DNA from: Tritrichomonas musculus
Lineage: Eukaryota; Parabasalia; Tritrichomonadida; Tritrichomonadidae
Length of the DNA stretch: 64,000 bases
Direction of reading: 5' to 3'
Assembly: GCA_039105265.1 (NCBI GenBank)
Contig: JAPFFF010000015.1
Span: 1,178,001 to 1,242,000 of the forward strand
The position numbers and the translations under genes are program-made. Position 1 is the stretch's first letter; every line of letters starts with the position of its first letter. Below, in pieces: positions 49,530-61,000 of this stretch. The notes under the pieces are model-generated. The model saw only the letters and a program-made list of their open reading frames with translations, was not told the DNA's origin and did not search any database.

Positions 49530-52041
49530 TTACGCTTTAATTAAGCCATTTTGAGTAATAACATTAACTAATTGCTGAGCCTCTTCAAAAACGTTAGGAT
49601 ATTCTTCCTGAATTGACTGAACAACATTAACCGCAAACATAAAGACCTGTTGAGAAATTGGTAAATTAGCCAGGGCGCTAATTCTTAAAATCACAAGTGA
49701 AATATTCTGGATATCAAGAATATCGCTTGATTCATTAAAAGTCTGAGATTCAATAGGTTTGCTAAACAAGCTAAGTAAAGATTCAAAATCATCTTCAGGA
49801 AAACTTTGTAAATTGAATATATTAAGCTTGAAAGCATCATAATATACGAGTGCAATATTTCCAAGAATTTCTGGATTAACAAATTCATTTAAATCTAAAA
49901 CAGTTTCTATAGCACTCTTCATTAAAAAATGCTGAAAAAGTTGAGGAACTGGTGATCGTAAAATAGCACTGGCAAAACCCCAGGAAGTGATAGACAAATT
50001 TTTAGAATTAGTAGAAAGAAATTCAGCAACATTTGGAAGAATTGATTGAACAATTTCTAAAATATTATCTTTAAAAGCTAATGCTTGCTCATTTTTGCAG
50101 TTCAAAATGGAAAATAACGAAGAATACATTGAAATCGCTTCTTCTGGAAGTTCATCATCAGGATTGTCAACTGATAAAGCTGAGTTTAAAAATTGAACGC
50201 ATTTCATGTGAATTTTGTTAATGATTTCAAGTGAAAAAGAAATCGGATATATAGAAATCGGGCCTGATGTATCATCTTGATTTTCACAATTAGACATAAA
50301 TGATGATAATATATTCGAAATAGCGGAAGAAATGACCCTAAATGAATAAAAAAGTAGAGGATCTTTTATATTTGCGGATAAAAAGATCTGAATTGCAAAA
50401 GAAATAATATTCTTCACACTTAAATTGAATTCGCTTTCACTATCGTCTGTGATTAGTGGATCTGTGGATTTAAAAAAATCACCAATAAAAATGACTGAAG
50501 AATTTAATTCTTCTTGCATCCCTATTGGCGGTGATGCGAGCTGAATTGAAATTTGAAGCATCTGAGAAACATAGCTAATATATGGCTGATATGGTATTTC
50601 GGTTTGATCTTTATATGTTGACGTCATATTTATTAATGATCGGCGCGCTTGCATCCTTAAGGCAGATGCTTCGTCATTGCCATTAGAGTCCGTCGAATTG
50701 ATGCAAATAAATGGAAAGACTGTATTTAAAATTTGAGGGTATAAGTTTGGATGGGTCAAAGCTATACTCTCAAGAGTTGAAATAGCTTCTTTCCTCATCG
50801 GATTATTCAAAAGTTCAGTGATGATCAAACAGATTTCTCCAATATCATCATCAGAAATACAATTTGATATGGCAGATATACCTCTGAGACCTCTTTTCAT
50901 TGCATTCATCCATTCTGAATGTCCATTTTCTGAATTTTGGCTTTGATTCTGAAAAGCTGCAAGATCTTGTTTAATTTGAGGGATAATAAACTGTAGCATC
51001 TCTGCAGGATGACTTTCAGCAATCGAATTTAATGTCGAAATATATCCTTGAACGGTTTCATTCTCGCCTATCTCAAGGCCATCATCATTTGCCAAATTGT
51101 TATAGAGTAAAATGACTGCCTCTGGAATAAATCCGAGTTTATCTTGAAGATCATGGAAGTATGCCATTGCAGGTATTGATTTTGAGTCATCTGAATCATT
51201 CATGCATGAAATAATAAAAGATATTAAATGACTATCGAAAGGATCAGCTGATGTATTTCCATTTTCGGTTATTGTTTGGGATGCTATTAGTGTTACAGCA
51301 GAAGCATTAATAAGGCTAATAAAAACTTCTTTTGGTAAAGATTGAAGATTTTCAAAAAAAGGTGGTAGAATAGCTTTTTTTACAATTTCATAGCAATTAT
51401 TCTGGGCAAAAAGCCCACAAACTTCCAAAATCTTGCATGTTAAATCAGAATCTGTGCCTATAAATTTCGTGAAGCAAAGTATAATTTGTGGATTAAGTGG
51501 ATGGCGGTTATTAAGAAGATCTTGAATCAAATTAAGAGCTGTAAAAATATTAGTTCTAGAATTTGTTGGTGCCAATAAATTCATGATAGTTTGATCAAAG
51601 TCTTCAGGAAAAATGTCCATCCCAAAACGATATGCTGCTTCTGCTATCAGAGCAGCAATTGAAATAGTAAACTCATTTGATATATCATCTGAAATATTAT
51701 CTGAGATCAATAGCGGAATTAATACTGCGGATAATTGTTTTTTGAGTATTTTTGTTGTCATACTTGTTTCAAGTGATGTCGCGCAATTGCTTAGCTCATG
51801 CCGCATTAAACTTGCAGCATTAAATCTATCTCTAAAAGTTAATTCGTTATTATTAATTGCATCTAATAAATATAACAAAAAGTCAGGAAGTTTCCGGAGC
51901 TGTTCTAAAGCTGTAATAAATTGACTTTGAGCTTCACTATCTGTATTACTCCCCTGCTGCAAAGTATAAGCAATCTGCAGCCGAAGATTTTGATCAGGTA
52001 CGAAATTTGCTTGAATTTTGTTTTAAAAAATTTGATGTCAT
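49530..52041 (-). CDS. Importin-beta/karyopherin family nuclear transport receptor
   Basis: The main frame covers 49530 to at least 51962 (810 codons, opening at TTG). Clear importin sequence continues upstream in that frame, NFVPDQNLRLQIAYTLQQG, up to a stop at about 52025-52027, with no ATG. An ATG at 52041 (MTSNFLK) is out of frame by one base, the change falling in a T4A6 tract at 52021-52030. A one-base sequencing error there is the simplest explanation, so 52041 is given as the start. The first 100 residues match the importin-beta N-terminal domain (P....L..L......FRDRFNAASLMRHELS). The rest is HEAT-like helices with acidic loops typical of importin 4/5 (Kap123/Kap121) receptors. Expected role: carrying ribosomal or histone cargo into the nucleus with Ran-GTP. 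The exact paralogue is not settled. Confidence 0.75.
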
Positions 52042-52106
52042 TAAACTTTTTAAATATATAAATGTCCGCCCATATGTTACTTCAAAAGGGAAGTTCGTTT
52101 TTTATT

Positions 52107-52113
52107 TCACAAA
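52107..52113 (+). promoter_or_regulatory. Initiator element TCACAAA
   Basis: TCACAAA ends 1 nt before the ATG at 52115 and fits the trichomonad initiator, although the leader would be very short (6 nt). It lies in a 73-bp interval between the two divergent start codons. Confidence 0.4.
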
Positions 52114-52114
52114 A

Positions 52115-54253
52115 ATGTTTGCAAATGGATTTGAAAAAATCAATTTTTCGATTAAATCAGAGATTGTCTCATTTGCAAAAAGTTTTTGTGGGAAGTATTT
52201 AGCTGTTCTTTTTAGAAATTCGATTCATATTTATAGTTTAATCAATAATTCTTTTCCAAAGTTAGATGAATATACCAGAGACGAATCATCTATCCAATCT
52301 AAAAATTTTAATCATTGGATTCAATGGATTTCGTTAGATACCATTGTAATTGGAACTCAAACAGGGCACCTTATATTTATTCGTATCAATAATAAAGAAG
52401 CAGTTAATGAAAACTCTTCTAATATAATAGAAAGTGTTAATTCTATTGATATTACAGATAAAATTATTACGGCGCACTCTTCTGCTTTCGGAGCTTTAGT
52501 TATAACGACTCCCGGTCCTATCATTCACTTTATATCACCATCGGGAGAAATTTTATCATCATTATCATTTACAGTCGCTCAATCAGATTATTCTTCTCAG
52601 ATTCCTGGAATTATTAGACAAATCGACATTAATAGTCCTACTTCACTTTTTGTTTTTTCAGATGGGAAAGTCGCACATTCAAAATTGAAAGAGCAAAGTA
52701 TTATTGATAAAAAACCAATTCTAATTGAATTTTTTCCAATGATCAATGATGTTTCGAAAGCCTTTTTTTCCAGTAATAAAAATTTTATCGTTTTTTTAAC
52801 TTTTAACGGAGTGTTGATGAGAATGTTTACATCAACTAATGAAATAACAGTTATTTGTGATGAATGCTCAATATTTCATATTACACATGATTCATTTCAC
52901 ATCATTTCTTTATCACCAAAAGGAATGTTATCAATTTGGTCAAATAGAACTGATCACTTGTCCAAAACCCAACTCAAAATTGATTCCCAAAATAGCAATC
53001 AAACTAGCGAATTGATGTCAAATTCATCATTTACTCTTGATTTTGTTGCATCCGAAATTGATATTTATGGTTATCGTTTATTTTGTGCAACATCACACTC
53101 ACAAGAAGCATTTTCTATTTCTTTTGCTATTACAAATATGTCAAAACCGTCTCTCATGTTTTGCACGCCAACATATGTCATAATTCCTCCTACAAAAGTT
53201 ACGATTTCATCCCCAATTGACATGTTTGAAAGTGGTTATCCGTTGAAATATGTTTCTTATTTGCCTGAAAAAAAAAATACAGCTGTTGCTGGAAGAAAAT
53301 ATTTTTCATTATTTACGAATGATTCAAAGTCATGGAAAATTGTTAAAGATGAAAATAACTTTTGTCGCGCGTTGTGGTCCATATATTCAAATTGCTTTAT
53401 TTCTGTTGTTTTTAATTTTGAAGAATCACGATATCATTTATTCTTGCTAAGCTCTGATTTTTTATCTTTAATTGACTCGATTAAGCTTGATGGTAATTTC
53501 ATTGATTATGATAATTATGGCAATTGTTTCGCAGTTGGTACTTCAACATCAGTAACAACATATAAAGTAGTGTATTTCAATCAAATGTCATTAAAAATAA
53601 CCAAATTGCACAAATATGAAAACCTACCTTATTATGAAAAGGTCATTTTATTTCACAATTCACGAACTGTTTTGATTTTAACCTTGGATAAACAATTGAT
53701 TGAGTTAACATCAAATGAAGTACTAATAGAAGGTGTCACTTCAGTCATAATATGCAAAGAAAATGATTTAATTTTTATCGTCGCTCATGGTCATCAATTT
53801 GCATATTATTACCCTGAAAAATCCCTGATAAGGCTTGATATTAAAACTCCGGGGATTATCGTAGACGGTCTATCATTATATATTATCCCAGATTATTATG
53901 AATTTGGTAAATTTGAACTTGAAACTTATGAATATTTACCTCAAGTAATTTTCCATTTTATTGATCAACCAAATGTTATGTTTGATATCGTAAAAGCGTT
54001 TTCAGCGACAAATAACTATTCGATTAGCGTTTCTCATACAATGAATCTTGCTTTCAAAGCAGGCAAATTCGAATCTTTTAATGCAATGTTAGACAAATTA
54101 GGTGATGCAAAAATTACTTTCCTTTTCATTTCTCTCTTCAATGTTGATAGTGAGTTTGTTCCTAAAATTAAAGAATTACTGCCTTCTTGTGATGAATTGA
54201 TTAAAAAATACCCTGACTTATCGGAACAAATTAAAGGTATATATGCCAAGTAA
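52115..54253 (+). CDS. RIC1-like WD40 protein (Rab6 GEF subunit)
   Basis: 712 residues from the ATG at 52115 (MFANGFEKINF); the frame opens earlier only at a TTG. The first 300 residues are a WD-type propeller (e.g. VSFAKSFCGKYLAVLFRNSIH, shortened here: AKSFCGKYLAVLF, and LDTIVIGTQTGHLIFIRI). The stretch YPLKYVSYLPEKKNTAVAGR with YFSLFTNDSKSWKIV corresponds closely to the RIC1 segment YP.R....D.....AV.G. ... Y...T..WK. The C-terminal about 110 residues are helical and look like a shortened Ric1 domain; human RIC1 is about twice as long. RIC1 with RGP1 activates Rab6/Ypt6 in endosome-to-Golgi recycling. No RGP1 is in this window. It is divergent from the importin gene with 73 bp between start codons. 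Confidence 0.7.
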   Translation: MFANGFEKINFSIKSEIVSFAKSFCGKYLAVLFRNSIHIYSLINNSFPKLDEYTRDESSIQSKNFNHWIQWISLDTIVIGTQTGHLIFIRINNKEAVNENSSNIIESVNSIDITDKIITAHSSAFGALVITTPGPIIHFISPSGEILSSLSFTVAQSDYSSQIPGIIRQIDINSPTSLFVFSDGKVAHSKLKEQSIIDKKPILIEFFPMINDVSKAFFSSNKNFIVFLTFNGVLMRMFTSTNEITVICDECSIFHITHDSFHIISLSPKGMLSIWSNRTDHLSKTQLKIDSQNSNQTSELMSNSSFTLDFVASEIDIYGYRLFCATSHSQEAFSISFAITNMSKPSLMFCTPTYVIIPPTKVTISSPIDMFESGYPLKYVSYLPEKKNTAVAGRKYFSLFTNDSKSWKIVKDENNFCRALWSIYSNCFISVVFNFEESRYHLFLLSSDFLSLIDSIKLDGNFIDYDNYGNCFAVGTSTSVTTYKVVYFNQMSLKITKLHKYENLPYYEKVILFHNSRTVLILTLDKQLIELTSNEVLIEGVTSVIICKENDLIFIVAHGHQFAYYYPEKSLIRLDIKTPGIIVDGLSLYIIPDYYEFGKFELETYEYLPQVIFHFIDQPNVMFDIVKAFSATNNYSISVSHTMNLAFKAGKFESFNAMLDKLGDAKITFLFISLFNVDSEFVPKIKELLPSCDELIKKYPDLSEQIKGIYAK

Positions 54254-54823
54254 TTCTTTGTCTGTTATTAATATATGTTTTGTTTATTATTTGTTTGGTA
54301 ATTAAATATATTTTATGGAAAAAAAATTTTGCACATTTATTTAATATATTTTGAAAGTTTATGAGCATTTATGATTTTTCATGACAATAAGAATTTGTTT
54401 ATGGTTTTAAACAAAAAAGAAAAGTTATTATAAAAGAACAATCAACAATGTTAATACGTAAAATTTATAATTAAGATTTTTAAGACCAAAATATATGAGA
54501 TAATATTTTTATAGAACTATAAATAAAATATATCAAGAAATTATAATATATAAATACACTTCATGACAAATATATTGAAACGATATTAAATGATTCTTCT
54601 TGTTCAGGTAAAACAATAATCGCCTAATTTTTAGAAAAAGATTTACTAATAATAATCTTTTTCAAAACAAAAAAGTTTTTATTTGCTAGGGAAGCTATAT
54701 ATGAATCTTCAAGCCTTCTAAGTATGAGAATGGTTAAGAAAAAGTGGAATTAAAAAATATATATATATCCTAGCTCTTTATTAAGATCATCAGGAATGTC
54801 GATAAAACATGCATACAAATCAT
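54254..54823. other. Spacer between convergent genes
   Basis: 570 bp, AT-rich. It contains a small hairpin GAAAAAGATT/AATCTTTTTC at about 54635-54664. No gene seen. Confidence 0.45.
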
Positions 54824-56578
54824 CTATTTTTTGGGTTTTGGCTTATTTTTTGTTTTCTTTTGCTCTTCAATTCCTTTCTTTACGGTGTCTTCTATGGTTT
54901 TGAGTAGCTCACTTTCATTCTTTTCGTTGATAGCTGATTTTAACATTGCTTTGACATATGAGAAATAATCTGGGGATCTATTTTTACAAATTGCTATTGG
55001 CTTCCATTTGGAATTTGGATTGTTTGGCTCCACAATGTTGAATTTAATCACCTTTTCATGAAGCCCTCCAAGTTTTTCTTTCTTTGTAAATTTAAAATAT
55101 TTAACTGGTATGATTGTTTTATTGTCGTCTGAACGCGCGTACAAAATGGCTATGTCTGTTGCATTCATTAAAAATAGAAGATGAGCATAAATATTAATTG
55201 GAACATAAATAAATTTCCCAGGAGCCCATTTTCGTTGAATAAAAGCTAGCCCATCTGTTTGAAAATTATATCGATCTTTATAATCTTTTGAATTTAAGAA
55301 TTCATAAAGTTTAACTAATTCTGTCATTCTCCCCATTGGTCTATATCGTAATGTAACATGAGCTCTCTTTGATAAAATTAGATTTGGAAGTATATCAAAA
55401 TATATCATTGCAATTCGATCATCTAAATCCATCTTTTCGAATGTCTCAGTTTGATATTGTAATAAATCTGTAATAAAAAATTCAATGTGGCTTGATGTTT
55501 CGATAGCATAAGCTGTGCAAATCAAAGGTAGCTTACATTTAAGATGTGATGGAATGCTCCAGTAGTTATTAAATCCGTAGTTGACAATTAAATAATTCGG
55601 TTCAATTGCTAATAAATAAACAAATATTCCTGAAGGAACAAAGGAGCAACGATACACTTTGTTTTGAATTTCATTAAGGCACTCTGGAGTCAAGCTCAAT
55701 GTTTGATTGTTATCATCGAAGGTATTTGAAGATATTTGATTAAATTCTAAATATTCAATGATCGGTTTTGGCGAGTCATAATCTGGAGAATGGGTAAAAC
55801 TATCTTTTGATGCACTTCTACTAAGTAAAGAATTATAACTTCCAATATCCCTGTTTCTTGTAACGGGGTCACAACCAAAGTGCCGAAAATTAGGTAATCG
55901 ATCGATTTTTAAATTAATATCTTCATCATGAATATTTTGAATTTCAAACTCATTATCTCTTTTGGTATTTGTAATTGTTTCTTGATCATTTTTACTTTTA
56001 TACATTGAAAGAAATTTAATTGCGCTTTTCGAATATATGCCAGGTTCTCTGTGCTGCTTAAATAAATTATATGCAACTGATAATTCTAAATCGTAACTTC
56101 GCATCAAAAACATTGAAATCGCAACACCACATCTATCATGACCATCGTTACAAGATACAATAAATAAATTATGATATGATTTTCTGTTATTGGATGTAAT
56201 TAAATTAATAAATGAGTCGATCTCTTGCCTTAAATAGTCACGGCTAATGGGGCAATAAAAGTGCTCTATATTAAGTCGATCCCATTCATCATTTGGAGGA
56301 TTAACTTCATTGCCAAGTTCAATTGCATAGAAAATCCATTTGGAAATACTGCTTTTATCAATCATTTCATCGATTTTTTTCATTGTTTCTTTAGGTCCCC
56401 ATCGTTTATTTTCTGGAAATAAGCTATTTATACGTTCAGACAAGGGAGATTTCAACGCAATAAAATAAATTTCGTCATCACCCGGAACCTTGAACATTTT
56501 GCCTATAGAGCTATGATCTGAAAGCCAATACTTTGGAATGAACATCGATTTTTCAGGTGGAAGAATAGGTTTTGACAT
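54824..56578 (-). CDS. mRNA capping enzyme-like protein with degenerate guanylyltransferase domain
   Basis: 584 residues, ATG start. The N-terminal domain (about 40-195) matches the metazoan-type RNA 5'-triphosphatase of the cysteine-phosphatase superfamily: ALKSPLSERINSLFPENKRW, a loop VSCNDGHDRCGVA with C143 and R149 (C-x5-R), and EPGIYSKSAIKFL. The usual HC is SC. The second half (about 295-540) follows the guanylyltransferase fold: motif IV is present (TDGLAF, D442), and PMGRMTELVKLYEFL fits the region before it. The nucleotide-binding motif I K-x-D-G is replaced by VPSG (314-317), motif III (L.GE) is lost, and no KWK motif V is seen. The GTP-transfer half is therefore probably inactive. 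Inference: a pseudoenzyme paralogue of the capping enzyme, perhaps still an RNA phosphatase or a polymerase-binding factor. It ends Lys-rich. Confidence 0.75.
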   Translation of the reverse strand: MSKPILPPEKSMFIPKYWLSDHSSIGKMFKVPGDDEIYFIALKSPLSERINSLFPENKRWGPKETMKKIDEMIDKSSISKWIFYAIELGNEVNPPNDEWDRLNIEHFYCPISRDYLRQEIDSFINLITSNNRKSYHNLFIVSCNDGHDRCGVAISMFLMRSYDLELSVAYNLFKQHREPGIYSKSAIKFLSMYKSKNDQETITNTKRDNEFEIQNIHDEDINLKIDRLPNFRHFGCDPVTRNRDIGSYNSLLSRSASKDSFTHSPDYDSPKPIIEYLEFNQISSNTFDDNNQTLSLTPECLNEIQNKVYRCSFVPSGIFVYLLAIEPNYLIVNYGFNNYWSIPSHLKCKLPLICTAYAIETSSHIEFFITDLLQYQTETFEKMDLDDRIAMIYFDILPNLILSKRAHVTLRYRPMGRMTELVKLYEFLNSKDYKDRYNFQTDGLAFIQRKWAPGKFIYVPINIYAHLLFLMNATDIAILYARSDDNKTIIPVKYFKFTKKEKLGGLHEKVIKFNIVEPNNPNSKWKPIAICKNRSPDYFSYVKAMLKSAINEKNESELLKTIEDTVKKGIEEQKKTKNKPKPKK

Positions 56579-56852
56579 TTTCGAATAATAGCTAAAAATG
56601 GCGGTTTATAAACCTTAATCAAACTTGATTTGAAAAATAAAAAAAAAACAGCCAATTGATGTATTATGCATCAAATGAGAATAATAATAGTAATCGCATT
56701 TAATCATATCATTAAATACTTGTATAATTGAACACTAAAATTAAAATATTTAGTGCAATGGAACTTCTCGATTTGATTTGATGCCATGAAAATTCATAAA
56801 TATTAAATAAGATTTGCAAAAAAAAATTAATAAAAACATTTCTTTAAAACAA

Positions 56853-57872
56853 TTACAATATAGAGTGGTGCAACTGCCGAGTTTTTGGAGGGCTCACTAA
56901 TGATTGAATATATGTAGCAAGAGGAAGCTCAATTTCTTTTGTGATTGCATAAATTTGTTTAAATCTTAGTTCAATTGTAAACAAATTAGATTCATATTTA
57001 TATAATCTTCCTCGAACTTTATGAATTTTTTTTGGATCACCACCAGCTGAAGCAACAGTTTCTTTTATTTGCTTTTCTCTAATTGGAGGAGGAGTCTGTT
57101 TCTTTTCTTGTCTTTCTTTAAGTAATCTAATTTCTTCACGTAAATCACTAACTTCTTTTTCAAGGTTTTGGCATTCTAATTTGGCCTTTGCTGTAGCAGT
57201 AGTTGATGAGTTTTCAATAATTGAAATTTGCTTTTTAATTTCTTTTTCACTTCCGTTTCCATTTGAAATCAAAAATGATTGATTTTGTTGACCACGCTTT
57301 TTTGAATCAAGCAAATAATTAAGTTTGTTTTCAAGAGAATGAAGCCGTTGTGGAAGAATAGCCATGCTTTCATCTGGAGATAAAAGGCCAATTTCTTGAA
57401 GAGGTAAAACGTCTAGAAAAGATGTTGTTGAGCATGCTTGAGACGGCGTTGGTATGTCAAGTAATTCTGTAAGAGTGCTAATTTGTTTTTGAAGTGTTTC
57501 AACAGTAGGAAGATCCCTAATATGCTTTTGAAGACGATCATTCTCCTTTATACAAAATTCTTTCCTTTGGTCGAGAATTCTAAGAGAAATATCGCTACCA
57601 TCGTTTAAAACATTGATTTTTTGTTGAAGCTCTTTGGCTTGTTTTTCGTACATCTTCTTTGTAGCCATCATAGCTTCATATTTAGCTTTTAGATCGTTTT
57701 TTGTGGATAAGATTTCTGTCAAGGAAGAAGCTTCCTCGTTTGCTAAATCAGAATCCATATCATTAGGAAAATTGCCAATACTAGAATTGTTTCTTGAACT
57801 TTGACGATGCGAAGGTACATTTGATGAAGAAGCAAATGAAAAATTATCAGTATCGTCGTTAATTTCAGACAT
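56853..57872 (-). CDS. Coiled-coil protein, function unknown
   Basis: 339 residues, ATG start. The Ser/Asn-rich N-terminus (FSFASSSNVPSHRQSSRNNS) is followed by coiled coils at about 52-135 (STKNDLKAKYEAMMATKKMY) and about 175-260 (KLECQNLEKEVSDLREEIRL), then a conserved-looking tail (HKVRGRLYKYESNLFTIELR). No family recognised. The gene is co-oriented with the saposin gene upstream (180 bp away) and the capping-like gene downstream (about 275 bp). A cytoskeletal or vesicle role would fit, but this is open. Confidence 0.65.
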   Translation of the reverse strand: MSEINDDTDNFSFASSSNVPSHRQSSRNNSSIGNFPNDMDSDLANEEASSLTEILSTKNDLKAKYEAMMATKKMYEKQAKELQQKINVLNDGSDISLRILDQRKEFCIKENDRLQKHIRDLPTVETLQKQISTLTELLDIPTPSQACSTTSFLDVLPLQEIGLLSPDESMAILPQRLHSLENKLNYLLDSKKRGQQNQSFLISNGNGSEKEIKKQISIIENSSTTATAKAKLECQNLEKEVSDLREEIRLLKERQEKKQTPPPIREKQIKETVASAGGDPKKIHKVRGRLYKYESNLFTIELRFKQIYAITKEIELPLATYIQSLVSPPKTRQLHHSIL

Positions 57873-58051
57873 TCCGAAAGTAAAAATATTGCTCCGCCAT
57901 TTATGTTCTGAAAATATTTTTCTTTCAATTATTCTTCTGAAAAATGTCTTATGATCCGTTTAATATTGAAAAATTTTGTTAACAAATAAAGAAAATTCAA
58001 AGAAGAAAAATATGAAAAAAATATATAATAAAAGGGGCTTGTTTAAAAAAC

Positions 58052-61000
58052 TTAGCATACTTTAATCCATGCGCAGCATTGTTCTGGTGGAAGAGCAGAA
58101 CGAATAAGGTTAACAATTGTGTCAATATTTTGTTCATTGATGATTTCACAGAAATATTTAAGATATGGAACCTTTGGGCATTCTTCAGAAATTAATTTCC
58201 AAAGTCCTTCAACTGTAATTTCTTCAAATTTGTCTCCAGCCCATTTGAACCATTTCTTGCATGTTTCACATCCTTCTTCAGATTTAAGTTGTGAAAAACG
58301 GACAATTTTCTTTTCGGTTTTTGGGCAGAGTCCAATTGTTGTGCAAATGTCAAGGGCTTCAAGGTCTTGTTCAAGCCATTGAAGAACAGATGGAAGGTAC
58401 TGAGCAACAACTGTCTTGCAAAGTGAGTCATATGGTGAAGAGAATGTTGCGCAAAGTTGTTCAACAAGAGCAGCAATTTCTTCTTCGACTGTTTGGTCTT
58501 TCAAGAGGGTTTCAATATAGTTGATAACCTTTGTGCACATATCGCATCCAAAACTGTTCTGATAATTGCTTGAGGCTGGAATAACAATCTTCTTTGCATA
58601 AATAGCTTTCTTTGCTTTTGTGGCTGTACAAAGTCCAATCTTTGTGCAAATGTCGAGTGCTTCGAGGCCTTGTTCGAGCAACTGGCAAATAAGTTTAAGT
58701 GATTGGTCAACAATTGTCTTGCAAAGTGTGTCATATGGTGATGGGAATTGGGTGCAAAGTTGGTCAATGAATTTTCCAATATCATCTTCTACTGTTTCAT
58801 CTGCTAGAAGTTTTTCGATATATGTAACTACTTGTGTGCACATGTCGCAGCCAAGGCCGTTGTTGTAGTTCTTTGGAAGAGCAATCTTCTTTACGTTAAT
58901 AACTTTCTTGACATTTGAGAATTTTGATGATGTGCAAAGGCCAATCTTTGTGCAGATATCGAGGGCTTCAATTCCTTGTTCGATCCATTGGAGGACTGTT
59001 GGAAGGTATTGTTCAACAACTGTCTTGCAAAGTGAGTCATATGGTGATGGGAATGAATTGCAGAGTTGTTCAACAAGTGTGGCGATTTCAGATTCAACTG
59101 TGGTGTCAGCAAGGATTTGTTCAACATATTTGACAACTTGTGTGCACATGTCGCATCCAAAACTGTTCTTGTAATTCTTTGGAAGAGCAATCTTCTTAAC
59201 AAATACAACTTTCTTTGCCTTAGAAGCTGAGCAAAGTCCAATCTTAGTGCAGATATCAAGTGCCTCGAGTCCTTCTTCAAGCAATTGGAGAATGAGTTCA
59301 AGAGAATTGTCAACAACTGTCTTGCAAAGTGTGTCATATGGTGATGGGAATCTAGTGCATAGTTGATCAATAAGAGCGGCGATATCTTCTTCTACTGTTT
59401 GATCAGCAAGAAGTTTTTCAATGTATTGGATAACTTGTGTGCACATGTCACAGCCAATGCCGTTGTTGTAGTTCTTTGGAAGAACAATCTTTCTGACTTG
59501 GATTGATTTTGTTGTTGAGCAAAGGCCAATCTTTGTGCAGATATCGAGGGCTTCAATTCCTTGTTCGATCCATTGGAGGACTGTTGGAAGATATTGTTCA
59601 ACAACACTCTTGCAAAGTGAGTCATATGGTGATGGGAATGAATTGCAGAGTTGTTCAACAAGTGTGGCGATTTCAGATTCAACTGTTTGATCCTTTAAAA
59701 GTTGTTCAACATATTGAATAACCTTTGTGCACATGTCACAGCCAAATCCGTTGTTGTAGTTCTTTGGAAGAGCAATCTTCTTAACTGAGATTTTGGATGT
59801 TTGGGAAACTGTGCAAAGACCAATTCTGGTGCAGATATCAAGTGCTTCAAGTCCTTGTTCGAGTAACTTAAGAATGAGTTCAAGAGAATTGTCAACAACT
59901 GTCTTGCAAAGTGTGTCATATGGTGATGGGAATCTAGTGCATAGTTGATCAATAAGAGCGGCGATATCTTCTTCTACTGTTTGATCAGCAAGAAGTTTTT
60001 CAATGTATTGGATAACTTGTGTGCACATGTCACAGCCAATGCCGTTGTTGTAGTTCTTTGGAAGAACAATCTTTCTGACTTGGATTGATTTTGTTGTTGA
60101 GCAAAGGCCAATCTTTGTGCAGATATCGAGGGCTTCAATTCCTTGTTCGATCCATTGGAGGACTGTTGGAAGATATTGTTCAACAACACTCTTGCAAAGT
60201 GAGTCATATGGTGATGGGAATGAATTGCAGAGTTGTTCAACAAGTGTGGCGATTTCAGATTCAACTGTTTGATCCTTTAAAAGTTGTTCAACATATTGAA
60301 TAACCTTTGTGCACATGTCACAGCCAAATCCGTTGTTGTAGTTCTTTGGAAGAACAATCTTTCTGACTTGGATTGATTTTGTTGTTGAACAAAGGCCAAT
60401 CTTTGTGCAAATGTCGAGGGCTTCAATTCCTTGTTCGATCCATTGAAGAACTGTTGGAAGATATTGTTCAACAACACTCTTGCAAAGTGAGTCATATGGT
60501 GATGGGAATGAATTGCAGAGTTGTTCAACAAGTGTGGCGATTTCAGATTCAACTGTTTGATCCTTTAAAAGTTGTTCAACATATTGAATAACCTTTGTGC
60601 ACATGTCACAGCCAAATCCGTTGTTGTAGTTCTTTGGAAGAGCAATCTTCTTAACTGAGATTTTGGATGTTTGGGAAACTGTGCAAAGACCAATTCTGGT
60701 GCAGATATCAAGTGCTTCAAGTCCTTGTTCGAGTAACTTAAGAATGAGTTCAAGAGAATTGTCAACAACTGTCTTGCAAAGTGTGTCATATGGTGATGCA
60801 AACTTGTCGCATTGTTCGTTAATGAGAATTTCAATGTCAGTTTCAATTGTTTGGTCAACAAGAAGTTTTTCAATGTATTGGATAACTTGTGTGCACATGT
60901 CACAGCCAATGCCGTTGTTGTAGTTCTTTGGAAGAACAATCTTTCTGACTTGGATTGATTTTGTTGTTGAGCAAAGGCCAATCTTTGTGCAGATATCGAG

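Noticed and set aside
52021-52041. Programmed frameshift at the importin start
   Set aside because: The change needed is one base forward; the TTTTTTA stretch would favour one base back. A homopolymer length error explains it more simply.
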